From positions 61,612,001 through 61,676,000 of the forward strand of contig OX465598.1 in assembly GCA_950022295.1 (NCBI GenBank): 64,000 nt of DNA. The letters run 5' to 3'. The notes below the pieces were generated by a model that was not told where the DNA came from, did no database searches, and saw nothing but the letters and a program-made list of their open reading frames with translations. The translations under genes were made by a program, and so were the position numbers. Positions within the stretch are counted from its first letter, which is position 1, and the number at the start of each line of letters is the position of its first letter. Origin of the DNA: Bromus sterilis. Taxonomy: Eukaryota > Streptophyta > Magnoliopsida > Poales > Poaceae. This document shows, in pieces, positions 11,961 through 23,931 of this stretch.

Positions 11961-14900
11961 TGTAACAGCCCAGTTTTCACAAAAATTAAAAAATTTGTTT
12001 TTGGTGTGAATTGTTTGATTGTCTGATTTGTTTGCGGTGTTTGCATCCTCGATTTATAGATCGGCGACTATTTTCCCCCTCTTATCTCGTACCGGACGGA
12101 GACTGACCCTTGCCACCCTGACACTCGGCCTTTGCGACACGGGGTTTCACCCGATCACCGTCGTGAAAACCGCACGAGACCAGCCGCAGCCAACGAAACG
12201 AAAAACCCCGTTTAATAATTAAACGGGTTATTTTTATAGCACGCCGGAAAGTGTTCTCGAAACGATTCCCGCGCGAGGTGAACGCCGCCGGCTCGACGCG
12301 CTGATCGCGCAATTCAAAGTTTTAACCGAATCGGAGGTACTGCGGACCCCCGGCGGTCAGAAACGTAAACACCGCGCGCGCGAGAGAAAAACTGGGGATG
12401 TTTTTGCAAATTTCCAGCCACCTGGGCTATATAAAGACCACCACTCTCCCACCCCTCTCTAGGGTTTCCCCTAAGCCAAAATTGCAGCCACACCCCCAAA
12501 AATTGCCCATTTCCCCCTCTCTCCCCGAAACCCTAGCCCTCAGGTAATCCTAGCCGTCAGATCAGCCAACCAGTGGCCTGGATGAAGGCCACGTCACCTC
12601 CCTCCAGCTCCAGACCGAATTCGGGTCCCGCAGGGCCCGAGACCCGCCGTCGGCCCGCCGCCAGGCCCATCCGGGCGCCGCCGTCCCCGCCACCTTGCGC
12701 CGCCCCGTGCAGCGCCAAACTCCGGCGAGCGCACCACCGGACGCCGGTGAGCCCAGCCGCGCCTCTCCTCTCCCTCCTCCCTCCTGCCTCCCTCTCTTCT
12801 CACCTCGCTCCTCCCTGCCGCAGGCCGTCACCGGAGCCGGAGCCGCGCCATGGCCGCACCGGAGCTCACCGGGGCCACGCAACGCCGCCAGTTACCCCGA
12901 CCTCGCCCCGCATCCCGGATCCGGCGAGGAGCCGCCTGGATCCCGCCGCCGCGGCCTCGTCCCCGGCCTTCCTCGCTGCCTTGCGCCCCTCCGACTCGTC
13001 GGAGGCTGCCGGAGCGCCGCCGCCACCCTGTACGGGGCTGGTTCGTGGCCGATCCAGTCGTCGCGGATGCTTGCGCGGCCATGGGCCGCGTAGTGCCTCC
13101 AGGACCACCTGCGTCCCCCGGCCCGTAGCTCCTCTCCGCCTTGAGCGCGCCACGGCTATCCTCCGCCCATCCGCCTCCTGGGCCAGGCCCAGCGCGGTAA
13201 GCAGCCCTCTGTTTTTTTTCTCTCTATTATTGTTGGGCTTGGCCCAGTAGGCCGATCGATTATGCTGCGCGCGTATGCGTTGTTTAGTACCCTGCGCTGC
13301 CCCCCGTTCTGGCCCATTTAGAGTAGATTGAGCTCAATAGTTTTTTTTTCGTTAGTATAATTGCAGATTTTGTTAGTATTTTGCAATGTGAATATCTTTT
13401 TGTTCGTAGCTTGGATTGCGATGGTTCCAACATGAAACTTGCTTAGAATTTTGTCTAGTTTCATAAAATGTGCTCTTTTGCCATGTTTGACTTTGTTTAC
13501 ATGCTGTTTGACTGTTAATTACACTGCTTGCCACTGTAAATTGTAATTTCTATAACTTTTTAACCGTTGCTCCGATTAAAATGTTTCTTATATGAAACTT
13601 GACTAGAATTGCTTGTAGATTGTGTTTATGCTGTTCTTTCTTGCTAATAAAAATAATAAAATTATGTTTAGGGAAAAACAGTACCAAATTCCATTTTTAT
13701 CGTGGGGTCCGTAATAGTTTGCCATGTATAGGTTTTACCCCCCACTTAACGTGACTAGATTCGATAGTTTATTTATGCTTCACCTCTTGACATGTTTGTG
13801 TGCTATGCCATGCTTGAGTGTGATGCCATGTTAATAACCTCTGCTCATCTTGTGTAGCTAAACAACTTGAACCGTCGTAAACGTGCGGTATCGTCGTGTG
13901 TGACGAGTACTCCACTTAACCTGTTAGTAACCGCTCTCGACGGTAGGTGCGATGTCTCGTGTTGTCTTCTTGTTGGTGCTTGCTCGTGTTTGCTTCGTAG
14001 TAATAGATGCTTGCTCGTTGATTGCTTTCCAGTGTTTATCGTCTTGTGTGCTTCCGCGGGTACCTTCGGAGACGATGCGAGCTTGCGATCAACTACACCT
14101 TCGGAATCCGACTTATCAATAGGCAAGGACTATACATTACTTATGATCCATTCTATTTCAACCAGCGGTTTGCATGCTAGTATAGGTTAGGTACGATGTT
14201 TGATCCTACCACATGTTTACAGCCTCTTTTAAACCGATATAGCCATGTCCCCTCCCAGCAAACCTTGTACTGCTATGTTACTATCGCTCGTTGCTCAGCC
14301 CCTAATTAGTATGCATGCTTAGGATGCTACGACGTTACCTCCTGTTACTCCTTGGTTTGGGCTATCACATTATTATATTGTTGTTGATGATATGATTATT
14401 ATAAATGTTGACTATATTCGACGAAGGATGGAAGGTCTAGGCTATCCCGCCCCGACGCTTTGTTCCATTCGAGTCACCTAGGATCCGAGTTCCGGGTATT
14501 GGTTTTAAGACTGAGCGTGCCTAACCGCGTGTGGGATTTTATGGGGTCCCCTCTTCTTACCTACCTAGCTTCAAACATTTCTAGTGGTGGCCCAAGCTGA
14601 TTTACCATTTGAATCGTGTGTGTGACTGGTCCGCGGCCGGCAGATTTCAAACAACTTGGGCCAGCGGAGACATGGTTTCTCTTGTTGGTCCACTCCAGGG
14701 AGCTAGGGGGTTGTCCACATCTGTTTGGGCAACTAACCCGACCTCATCCAGACGGTAGAGGCCGATTCGAGAGCGCGGCCGGCTTTTGAGTTGGATGTCG
14801 ACTCACCGGGGGCCACCCGGATTTGTGCGTTGTTAGTTAGAGGGACCTGTCGTTCCGGATCTCTCGGGACTAAATCATAAAATGGCTGCCTATGATGGGT

Positions 14901-15753
14901 AGAAACTGAGAGAGATGGGCGTGCGTGCGGAGCCTTGTAATGGGCAGTTGGTACACCCTACAGGGTTAAATCTTTTTGAGAAGCCGTGTCCACGGTTATG
15001 GACGACTTGAGACCTACGTCTTGTTCATAGACAACAACAACTGAGATAATCTTAATATAATTTGATCAACGTGTGTGTGCCTTGACTGCTTCTTCTTTGT
15101 CGGGATGCGAAGAGGAGGACAAGGATAGGATAAGTGTTATGTTTTGCGTAGTAGTTGATAACAAGACTTGTTGGAGGCGATTCCTCATTGAATGCTTGGA
15201 TTCTTATCTTACTCTCTAGATCGTTAGCCACTTCATAAATGCTAGTGCGGCAGCAACCTCACCACTTACCCCATCCTTACCGTAAACTACTAGTTGTCCT
15301 AGAATGACGAGTGATGAAGTCCTTGCTGGGTCAGATGACCACTACAGTTGGATGTTGAGTACCTCTGTACTCATGATACTACCCCCAAACTCTTTTCAGG
15401 GTTCTTGATCGACAACAGGTATGGCGATCGACGTTTCACGTGGAGACTCGACGACGACTAGTTAGGCGGATCCCGGCGGAGGGCATGGACCCGTGTGGTT
15501 ATCTCTTTGCCACTAGGCATTTGATTGTAGTCTGTACCCAGACATGTATCTTTCACTGTTGTATTGTATTGAGGCAGTTGTATGCCGCTTGTATGAGATG
15601 TTGTATCCTTGTATCTGTAATGTTATGATATCATGTTGGAAATCCGGGGCATATGACTTCGTCCTATGTCGCGGTGGGACCGATATGTGCTTCGTCCCCG
15701 GATCTGGATGGAAACGTCTAGATCTGGAACAGTACCGCGTATCGGGCCTTACA
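11961..15753 (+). repeat. Family A left LTR (3,793 bp)
   Basis: The order is: AT-rich start; TATA box at 12428; a very GC-rich block (about 12540-13200) with a splice-donor-like CGCGGTAAGC at its end; AT-rich sequence; then conserved blocks, including a GGTACACC..CAGGGTTAA block near 14950 and a GAGTACCTCTGTACTC inverted repeat near 15357. Long frames in the GC-rich block are proline- and arginine-rich and differ between the two LTRs, so they are not taken as genes. Confidence 0.82.
12428..12435 (+). promoter_or_regulatory. TATA box in family A left LTR
   Basis: TATATAAA in the context CTGGGCTATATAAAGACCACC, about 467 bp into the LTR. It is conserved in the right LTR at 16823-16830. The LTR extends more than 3.3 kb beyond it, unusually far. 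Confidence 0.6.
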
Positions 15754-15756
15754 ACT

Positions 15757-15768
15757 TGGTATCAGAGC
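15757..15768 (+). other. Primer-binding site of family A
   Basis: TGGTATCAGAGC, four bases after the LTR end, is the standard plant retrotransposon site complementary to the 3' end of initiator methionine tRNA. Confidence 0.8.
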
Positions 15769-16354
15769 CTTACCGACCGTAGGATCCCCTCTCTGGCCGA
15801 AGTCGAGTCTAGACAAAAACTATTTTGTAGTTACTGAGTTAGTTGTCGGAGAGTAGGAATATTTTACTCCTTACCTTTGCTCTGGTGAGGACAAGTGTCG
15901 TAAGAGTTTTAAATTCTCGCCTTATCCCCTTCAAACTCTAGGATCTCGAGTGTGTGGAGTATCGGAACCGTTACAATGCCTTGCTTGCAGCGTATTGTCT
16001 CGATTCCGATCTCAGGTTTGGGAAATCCTGTAGTACCTTTAGTTCTTCCGACTCTGGGTAAACATCTTGGTCTTGTGTTGACTTTAGTTCCCTTGCCGAG
16101 TATCCTCACGATTTCAGTGGGAATGCTTCCCTTGATCGTCGCTTTGAATTGTCGTTCTTCCTCTTGACACTGATGGTTTCGTTTTCCGACGTTGCCGACT
16201 CTCTGCGGAAATTTATCTCGACGGAAGTCGACGTCGACATAGAGCAGAGTCCCTTGTTGGTGGTGTTGAAGATCGTCGACTCTCTTTTCTCTCCCCCCTC
16301 TCCCCCAGATCGTCCAGGATCTCGGGACGAGATCCCTTGTTGGTAGTGTTGTAT
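15769..16354. other. Internal region of family A, no gene
   Basis: About 590 bp separate the primer-binding site from the right LTR, with no open frame that resembles gag or pol. An imperfect repeat of a GAGTCCCTTGTTGGTGGTGT type is seen near 16250 and again near 16330. The bases before the right LTR (TTGTTGGTAGTGTTGTAT) are not purine-rich, so no standard PPT is visible. Confidence 0.7.
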
Positions 16355-19300
16355 TGTAACAGCCCAGTTTTCACAAAAATTAAAAAATTTGTTTTCGGTG
16401 TGAATTGTTTGATTGTCTGATTTGTTTGCGGTGTTTGCATCCCCGATTTATAGATCGGCGATTATTTTTCTCCCTCTTATCTCGTACCGTACGGAGACTG
16501 ACCCTTGCCACTCTGACACTCGACCTTTGCGACACGGGGTTTCACCCGATCACCGTCGCGAAAACCGCACGAGACCAGCCGCAGCCAACGGAACGAAAAA
16601 CCTCGTTTAATAATTAAACGGGTTATTTTTATAGCACGCCGGAAAGTGTTCTTGAAACGGTTCCCGCGCGAGGTGAACGCCGCTGGCTCAACACGCTGAT
16701 CGCGCAGTTCGAAGTTTTACCCGAATCGGAGGTACTGCGGACACCCGACGGTCAGAAACGTAAACACCGCGCGCGCGAGAGAAAAACCGGGGATGTTTTT
16801 GCAAATTGCCAGCCACCTGGGCTATATAAAGACCACCACTCTCCCACCCCTCTCTAGGGTTTCCCCTAAGCCAAAATTGCAGCCACACCCCCAAAAATTA
16901 CCCATTTCCCCCTCTCTCCCCGAAACCCTAGCCCTCAGGTAATGCTAGCCGTCATATCAGCCAACCAGTGGCCTGGATGAAGGCCACGTCACCTCCCTCC
17001 AGCTCCAGACCGAATTCGGGTCCCGCAGGGCCCGAGACCCGCCGCTAGGCCCATCCGGGCGCCGCCGTCCCCGCCACCTTGCGTCGCCCCGTGCAGCGCC
17101 AAACTCCGGTGAGCGCACCACTGGATGCCGGTGAGCCCAGTCGTGCCTCTCCTCTCTCTCCTCCCTCCTGCCTCCCTCTCTTCTCACCTCGCTCCTCCCT
17201 GCCGCAGGCCGTCACCGGAGCCGGAGCCGCGCCATGGCCGCCCCGGAGCTCACCGGGGCCACGCAACGCCGCCAGATACCCCGACCTCGCCTCGCATCCC
17301 GGATCCGGCGAGGAGCCGCCTGGATCCCGCCTCCGCGGCCTCGTCCCCGACCTTCCTCGCCGCCTTGCGCCCCTCCGACTCGCCGGAGGCTGCCGGAGCG
17401 CCGCCGCCACCCTGTACGGGGCTGGTTCGTGGCCGATCCAGTCGTCGCAGCTGCTTGCGCCGCCATGGGCCGCGTAGTGCCTCCAGGCCCACCTGCGTCC
17501 CCCGGCCCGTGGCTCCTCTCCGCTTTGAGCGCGCCACGGCTATCCTCCGCCCATCCGCCTCCTGGGCCAGGCCCAACGCGGTAAGCATCCCTCAGTTCTT
17601 TTTTTCTCTATTATTGTTGGGCTTGGCCCAGTAGGCCGATCGATTATGCTGCGCGCGTAGGCGCTGTTTAGTACCCTGCGCTGCCCCCCGTTCTGGCCCA
17701 TTTAGAGTAGATTGAGCTCAATAGTTTTTTTTTCGTTAGTATAATTGCAGATTTTGTTAGTATTTTGCAATGCGAATATCTTTTTGCTCGTAGCTCGGAT
17801 TGCGATGGTTCCAACATGAAACTTACTTAGAATTTTGTCTAGTTTCATAAAATGTGCTCTTTTGCCATGTTTGACTTTGTTTACATGCTGTTTGACTGTT
17901 AATTACACTGCTTGCCACTGTAAATTTTAATTACTATAACTTTTTAAGCGTTGCTCCGATTAAAATGTTTCTTATATGAAACTTGACTAGAATTGCTTGT
18001 AGATTGTGTTTATGCTGTTCTTTCTTGCTAATAAAAATAATAAAATTATGTTTAGTGCAAAACAGTACCAAATTCCATTTTTATCGTGGGGTCCATAATA
18101 GTTTGCCATGTATAGGTTTTACCCCCCACTTAAAGTGACTAGATTCGATAGTTTATTTATGCTTCACCTCTTGACATGTTTGTGTGCTATGCCATGCTTG
18201 AGTGTGATGCCATGTTAATAACCTCTGCTCATCTTTTGTTGCTAAACAACTTGAACCGTCGTAAACGTGCGGTATCGTCGTGTGTGACGAGTACTCCACT
18301 TAACCTGTGTCGGGACCCGGAATAGGCGTATGTAATTCCAGTCACGATACAATCACATGGAAAGCCGAGAGCCGTACCCACTTCTCTAAGCAGACAAGGT
18401 CAAGCACAGAACACTCTCGGAAAGCATCGAACGTGAGGGGCATCCCATCCAGGCCGGATGATCAACTGAGATGGGTCCTCATCGTCCGCTCACAAGTCTA
18501 AATGCTAATGGGTGGTGAATCCCATATTCATAGACAAGTCGCCTCAACCATGTTATCGATTGAATCCTAACTCTTACATAGACTTACTCCAGCCCGATCA
18601 CTTAGTCGTGGTCTAGGGCGGGCTCGATCATACAACAAAGTGTGCATGTGACAGAGTCACGAGCAATCGCATCGCAATGCCCCAAGCTGCGCACATCTAA
18701 GGGCCACTTGGTGTATAAAAGACCGCCAGCCAGATCACAACTAAGGTCTCGAAAACCCATACTAAGACATGCATGTTATAAACATACACGCAACACACAT
18801 GCCTAGCATGAACAGCATGTATCATCACATAACTCTACAAAGTGTATCTTTATTGACTTACACATAGAGCATACAAAGATCACATGTCTGTGATCAACAT
18901 TACATCATACAACGGAAGCAAATTAGGTCCGAGTACAGACAATATTAAAAAATGGCTTAGAGAAGCCTTGTACAACAAACATGCCCTTCCACGAGGGACC
19001 AGACTGTTGTCTGGAACTATGCTACCAAGGTCAACGTCGAGCTTCAGGTCGGTGACTCCATCGGGGTCCGGGTTCTCATCTAAAACATAGAATAAGCAAA
19101 CGTGAGTACAAAGTCGTACTCAGCAAGACTTACATCAGAACTACACTACTCATGTTCAAGTTTCAAGTTGAAGGAGGTGGGGTTCAACAATGCAGAAGTG
19201 CCAGCTTTGACTTCCTGAACTACGAGTACCAGACTTGAGGTAAGAAGCGTACACGAGTCCACTACCAAGTCTCCAACCAATACACCACTATGGTTACTTC

Positions 19301-22300
19301 CTCGACTTCCCCACGAGGAAGCACACCATAGCACTCACACTTATCTTGCGAGTTTTATAAGTATCCATTCAAGTTGTCTAATAATCAGGTACAGGTTCCA
19401 AGTAGTCCTTAACCGCGGACGCGGCTATTCGAATAGTTTTGTTAACCTTGCAAGGGTGTAAGCTACACACACATGACCATCGGTTACCGCCTTTTGCTCG
19501 CCACCGTTCAAGAGGTGACAGCAAGGATGTTCACCACGACACTTCGCTCACAACCGGTCTATTCCAGGAGTCGACTATCTGAGTTGCCTCCGCTCGAGAG
19601 CCCGGCCGGATCAACGAAACGAACTCAAACAATGCAGGTGACCGAGACGCCACCTCTGGCAGATGGTTTTCCTGCCTCACAGGTGCACCCACATATCTAT
19701 ATGATGCAACCATTCCTTCATTCTTTTTCTATGCAGATGCCAAATGGAAAGCCCGAACTAATGTGACTCCTGGACGTCGACACGGATCAAGGTACTAGGC
19801 CGAGAGGGGTCAGTGAGCCCAATGTGTGGTTGTACTCTTTGTCTTGGATTACCATACAAGAACTCGGTGCTTAAGGCAGTGTTCAATGAGACAACCCAAT
19901 GTGTACTCCTACACAGCCTCTCATCGTTCACCTTGTATTAGGGTGGATTCACCAACACAGTTTCACTTTCATCAACACCATGTTCACCATCATCCCGACT
20001 CACATCAAAAGCAACCTCATTGTACCACTAAGCATGCAATAAGCAATAAGAGTTGCAGGGGCCACATGATATCAAACAACTCCTATGTCAGCTAGGATTG
20101 TGGTTTGCTTACTACTGTGACAAGATGATAGGTCATGCATCGGATATGGGTTCAACTATGCGGTAGAATTGATACCAAGGTGATCTCCTAAACATGCATA
20201 AGCGAGATTGAGAGGGAAATGGGATTTTATAGACATGATCAATGGGGTTTGCTTGCCTTGCTGACGAGGTTCACACACGGTGTATTCAACGAAGGGGTGG
20301 CCTCCGGTTCCGGTTCCACTTCTATCGAGCAAACAAAGCAATCAAGGGATAAATATAATTGCGATGCTCAAGCACATGATAAGTTGTGAAAACATGATGT
20401 ACATGGTACTGATGAGTTGACAATTCCATTTAATTGAAGTGTATTGCAAAAGAATTGCAAATTCAAACTTCAAATTTGAATTCAAATTAAGCCATATGCA
20501 AACTTGCTACTGTTGCCCCATTTTAAAATGTTAAAACATGAAAACAAATTGTATATTCTTAATCCTTGCATTTTTTTGATAATTTTTCATATATTATTTG
20601 TTTAATTTGGAGTTAATATGAATTTTCTATGAATTTCTAAAGTTTAATTGATTTTCTGTCTTTTTCTGTAATTCTTTTAATCTGTTTTTCTGTTTATTGC
20701 GTCAGCATGACGCAGTGCTGATGTCATAGGGGGGGCTGACATGTGGGGTCGGCTTGTCAGTGGGAGAGGGGTTTAATCCCCTCTGTTTAACTAACAGAGA
20801 GGGGTTAGGGGGGCCTGGGGCCCATCTGTCAGCGTCACCAGGGGTGTTTAATCGCGGGGTTAAGGCCTAACCGGCCGGCGGCTTGACGTCGGCGTCCCTG
20901 TACGCGGCGGCGCACACGGGGATGAAGATCCCGGCCACTAAATGGCATGCTGCGGCCACCAACAGGACGCCCGCAGTCGTCCGCGTCGAGGGGTGCTAGC
21001 TGGGGAACCCAGGGACGGCTGGAGACACGCCGGTGACGAGGAACAGCGGCGGCCGTGGACTGGACCATGGAGAAACACGACTCGGGCATGGATTCGAGCG
21101 GGATTTTGAGGGGAAATGAGTGCAAGCTCACCCTAGGTGCAGAGACGGGCTCGAGGAAGCCGGAGGATGCGAGGCGACGGCTTAATTCCGGCAATGGCGC
21201 ACGGCGGCCGTGGGGAAGAACTCGAAGCTGGCGGCTCTTCCAAAGGCTTCTGGCCTCGATTTGTTGCGCAGCTTGATGAAGTCGTCTGCTGCGGACCTTC
21301 TGGACAACACAGTTCGCCGGGAAATGCTCGATGGCCACGTGCTGCACTGCGGCGTGCTCCGGCTGGGCTTCGGGCGGCGCTGGATTCGCGGGGGAGAGAG
21401 ACAGAGAGGAAGCCAGAGGAGGGGGAAAGGGTGGCGGGGCCTCTGAGCGTCTCGGTGGCGAGGAGAAGAGGCACGGGGGGGGGGGGGCTTGGAGCCTGCT
21501 CGGCGTCGCGGTGGCGTCGCCGCTCGCCCCCAGCTCGCCACCGAGGTGCTTGAGGTAGACGACAAGCACCCGGTGGGCTGGGCTGGGCCGCCAGGAGGCT
21601 GGGGGCGTTAAGTTGGGCCGAAGCCAGGGGCTGCTCCCCTTTTCTATTTCTCTTTCTTTTATTTCCCTACTATCTTTTTTGCTCTAATAAATAAAATACC
21701 AGAGCATTTTTAAAAATCCCCAAATCTTTTATGTGGGCTTAGGTGTCAAGCCACTAGCCACTCACAAGTTTTGGTGACTTTTGAAATTCAAACAATTTGA
21801 ATTTAAATTCAAATTGGAGTTTAATTTAATTTCCAAGCCCTGTTTGGAATATTTGAAAAATCTTGGTGCATGCAGTGGGACCCACTTCACTTTATATGTG
21901 ATCATGCATATTTATAAGACTTTTCAAAAATACCAGAGGAATTTTTGGAAGAAATTTTTGTCTGGCCATTTCAATTAATTTCTCAGGGCTTTCTGCTTTC
22001 CCCATTTTTAAATTTTCCTTTTGAATTTCTGCATGATGCAAAGAACACAAGCAACCCTAGCACTTACCCTAGTTGGGGTTCTGACAACCTGTTAGTAACC
22101 GCTCTCGACGGTAGGTGCGATGTCTCGTGTTGCCTTCTTGTTGGTGCTTGCTCGTGTTTGCTTCGTAGTAATAGATGCTTGCTCGTTGATTGCTTTCCAG
22201 TGTTTATCGTCTTGTGTGCTTCCGCGGGTACCTTCGGAGACGATGCGAGCTTGCGATCAACTACACCTTCGGAATCCGACTTATCAACAGGCAAGGACTA

Positions 22301-23931
22301 TACATTACTTATGATCCATTCTATTTCAACCAGCGGTTTGCATGCTAGTATAGGTTAGGTACGATGTTTGATCCTACCACATGTTTACAACCTCTTTTAA
22401 ACCGATACAGCCATGTCCCCTCCCAGCAAACCTTGTACTGCTATGTTACTATCGCTCGTTGCTCAGCCCCTAATTAGTATGCATGCTTAGGATGCTACGA
22501 TTTTACCTCCTGTTACTCCTTGGTCTGGGCTATCACATTATTATATTGTTGTTGATGATATGATTATTATTAATGTTGAATATATTCGACGAAGGATGGA
22601 AGGTCTAGGCTATCCCGCCCCGACGCTTATTTCCATTCGAGTCACCTAGGATCCAACTTCCGGGTATTGGTTTTAAGACTGAGCGTGCCTAACCGCGTGT
22701 GGGATTTTACGGGGTCCCCTCTTCTTACCTACCTAGCTTCAAACATTTCTAGTGGTGGCCCAAGCTGATTTACCATTTGAAACGTGTGTGTGACTGGTCC
22801 GCGGTCGGCAGATTTCAAACAACTTGGGCCAGCGGAGACATGGTTTCTCTTGTTGGTCCACTCCAGGGAGCTAGGGGGTTGTCCACATCTATTTGGGCAA
22901 CTAACCCGACCTCATCCAGACGATAGAGGCCGATTCGAGAGCGCGGCCGGCTTTTGAGTTGGATGTCGACTCACCGAGGGCCACCCGGATTTGTGCGTTG
23001 TTAGTTAGAGGGACCTGTCGTTCCGGATCTCTCGGGACTAAATCATAAAATGGCTTCATGTGATGGGTAGAAACTGAGAGATATCGGCGTGCGTGCGGAG
23101 CCTTGTAATGGGCAGTTGGTACACCCCTGCAGGGTTAAATCTTTTCGAGAAGCCGTGTCCACGGTTATGGACGACTTGAGACCTACGTCTTGTTCATAGA
23201 CAACAACAACTGAGATAATCTTAATATAATTTGATCAACGTGTGTGTGCCTTGACTGCTTCTTCTTCGTCGGGATGCGAAGAGGAGGACAAGGATAGGAT
23301 AAGTGTTATGTTTGCGTAGTAGTTGATAGCAAGACTTGTTGGAGGCGATTCCTCATCGAATGCTTGGCTTCTTATCTTACTCTCTAGATCGTTAGCCACT
23401 TCATAAATGCTAGTGCGGCAGCAACCTCACCACTTACCCCATCCTTACCGTAAACTACTAGTTGTCCTAGAATGATGAGTGATGAAGTCCTTGCTGGGTC
23501 AGATGACCACTACAGTTGATGTTGAGTACTTCTGTACTCATTATACTACCCCCAAACTCTTTTCAGGGTTCTTGATCGACAACAGGTATGGTGATCGACG
23601 TTTCACGTGGATACTCGACGATGACTAGTTAGGCGGATCCCGACGGAGGGCCTGGACCCCTGTGGTTATGGGGATCGATGTTTTTCTCTTTGGCACTAGG
23701 CATTTGATTGTAGTCTGTACCCAGACATGTATCTTCCGTTGTTGTATTGTATTGAGGCAGTTGTATGTTGCTTGTATGAGGTGTTGTATCCTTGTATCTG
23801 TAATGTTGTGATATCATGTTGGAAATCCGGGGCATATGAATTCGTCCTATGTCGCGGTGGGACCGATACGTGCTTCGTCCCCGGATCTAGATGGAAACAT
23901 CTAGATCTGGAACAATACCGCGTATCGGGCC
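16355..23931 (+). repeat. Family A right LTR, split by a solo LTR and lacking its last bases
   Basis: Segments 16355-18307 and 22092-23931 match the left LTR in order. The TATA box is at 16823-16830. The copy ends at ATCGGGCC; the final TTACA and the expected right target-site copy CTATC are missing, and Athila-like LTR sequence (CGTGTGTTCTC) follows directly. Confidence 0.82.
18308..22086 (-). mobile_element. Family B solo LTR, copy 1 (3,779 bp, minus)
   Basis: The insert is bounded by TGTCGGGACCC at the left and GGGGTTCTGACA at the right (TG..CA ends) and flanked by a 5-bp duplication, ACCTG, at 18303-18307 and 22087-22091. Removing the insert and one ACCTG restores the sequence of the family A left LTR. 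No gag, pol, PBS or PPT is present, so it reads as a solo LTR. A related copy lies at 57662-61754 in the opposite orientation. The strand was set from the order of blocks shared with family A. A very GC-rich block with a 13-base G run (21475-21487) lies at about 20830-21620. Confidence 0.85.

Larger units (their letters stand above)
11961..23931 (+). mobile_element. Family A: non-coding retrotransposon with about 3.8-kb LTRs
   Basis: Two direct copies of an LTR-like sequence beginning TGTAACAGCCCAGTTTTCAC lie at 11961-15753 and 16355-23931. The first ends ATCGGGCCTTACA, giving matching TGTAA/TTACA ends, and is followed at once by a primer-binding site for initiator methionine tRNA (TGGTATCAGAGC). 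Only 601 bp separate the two LTRs and no gag or pol is present, so the element is non-autonomous. The second LTR is interrupted by a family-B solo LTR. Without that insert, the two LTRs are about equal in length (roughly 3.79 kb) and differ by a few percent where I compared them. The whole element sits inside the Athila-like LTR. Confidence 0.85.

Noticed and set aside
12573..13250. Proline/arginine-rich open frames in the GC-rich block of the family A left LTR (and their counterparts at 17079-17634)
   Set aside because: They overlap in several frames on both strands, differ in frame between the two LTR copies, and show only GC-driven composition. They are treated as chance frames in a GC-rich LTR.
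15757..15768. Possible tRNA gene at TGGTATCAGAGC
   Set aside because: Only the 12-base complement of the tRNA 3' end is present; it is a primer-binding site, with no tRNA fold around it.
20835..21569. GC-rich frames of up to 244 codons in the family B solo LTR, copy 1
   Set aside because: Open frames on both strands with biased composition; the equivalent block of copy 2 (58120-59060) does not keep the same protein.
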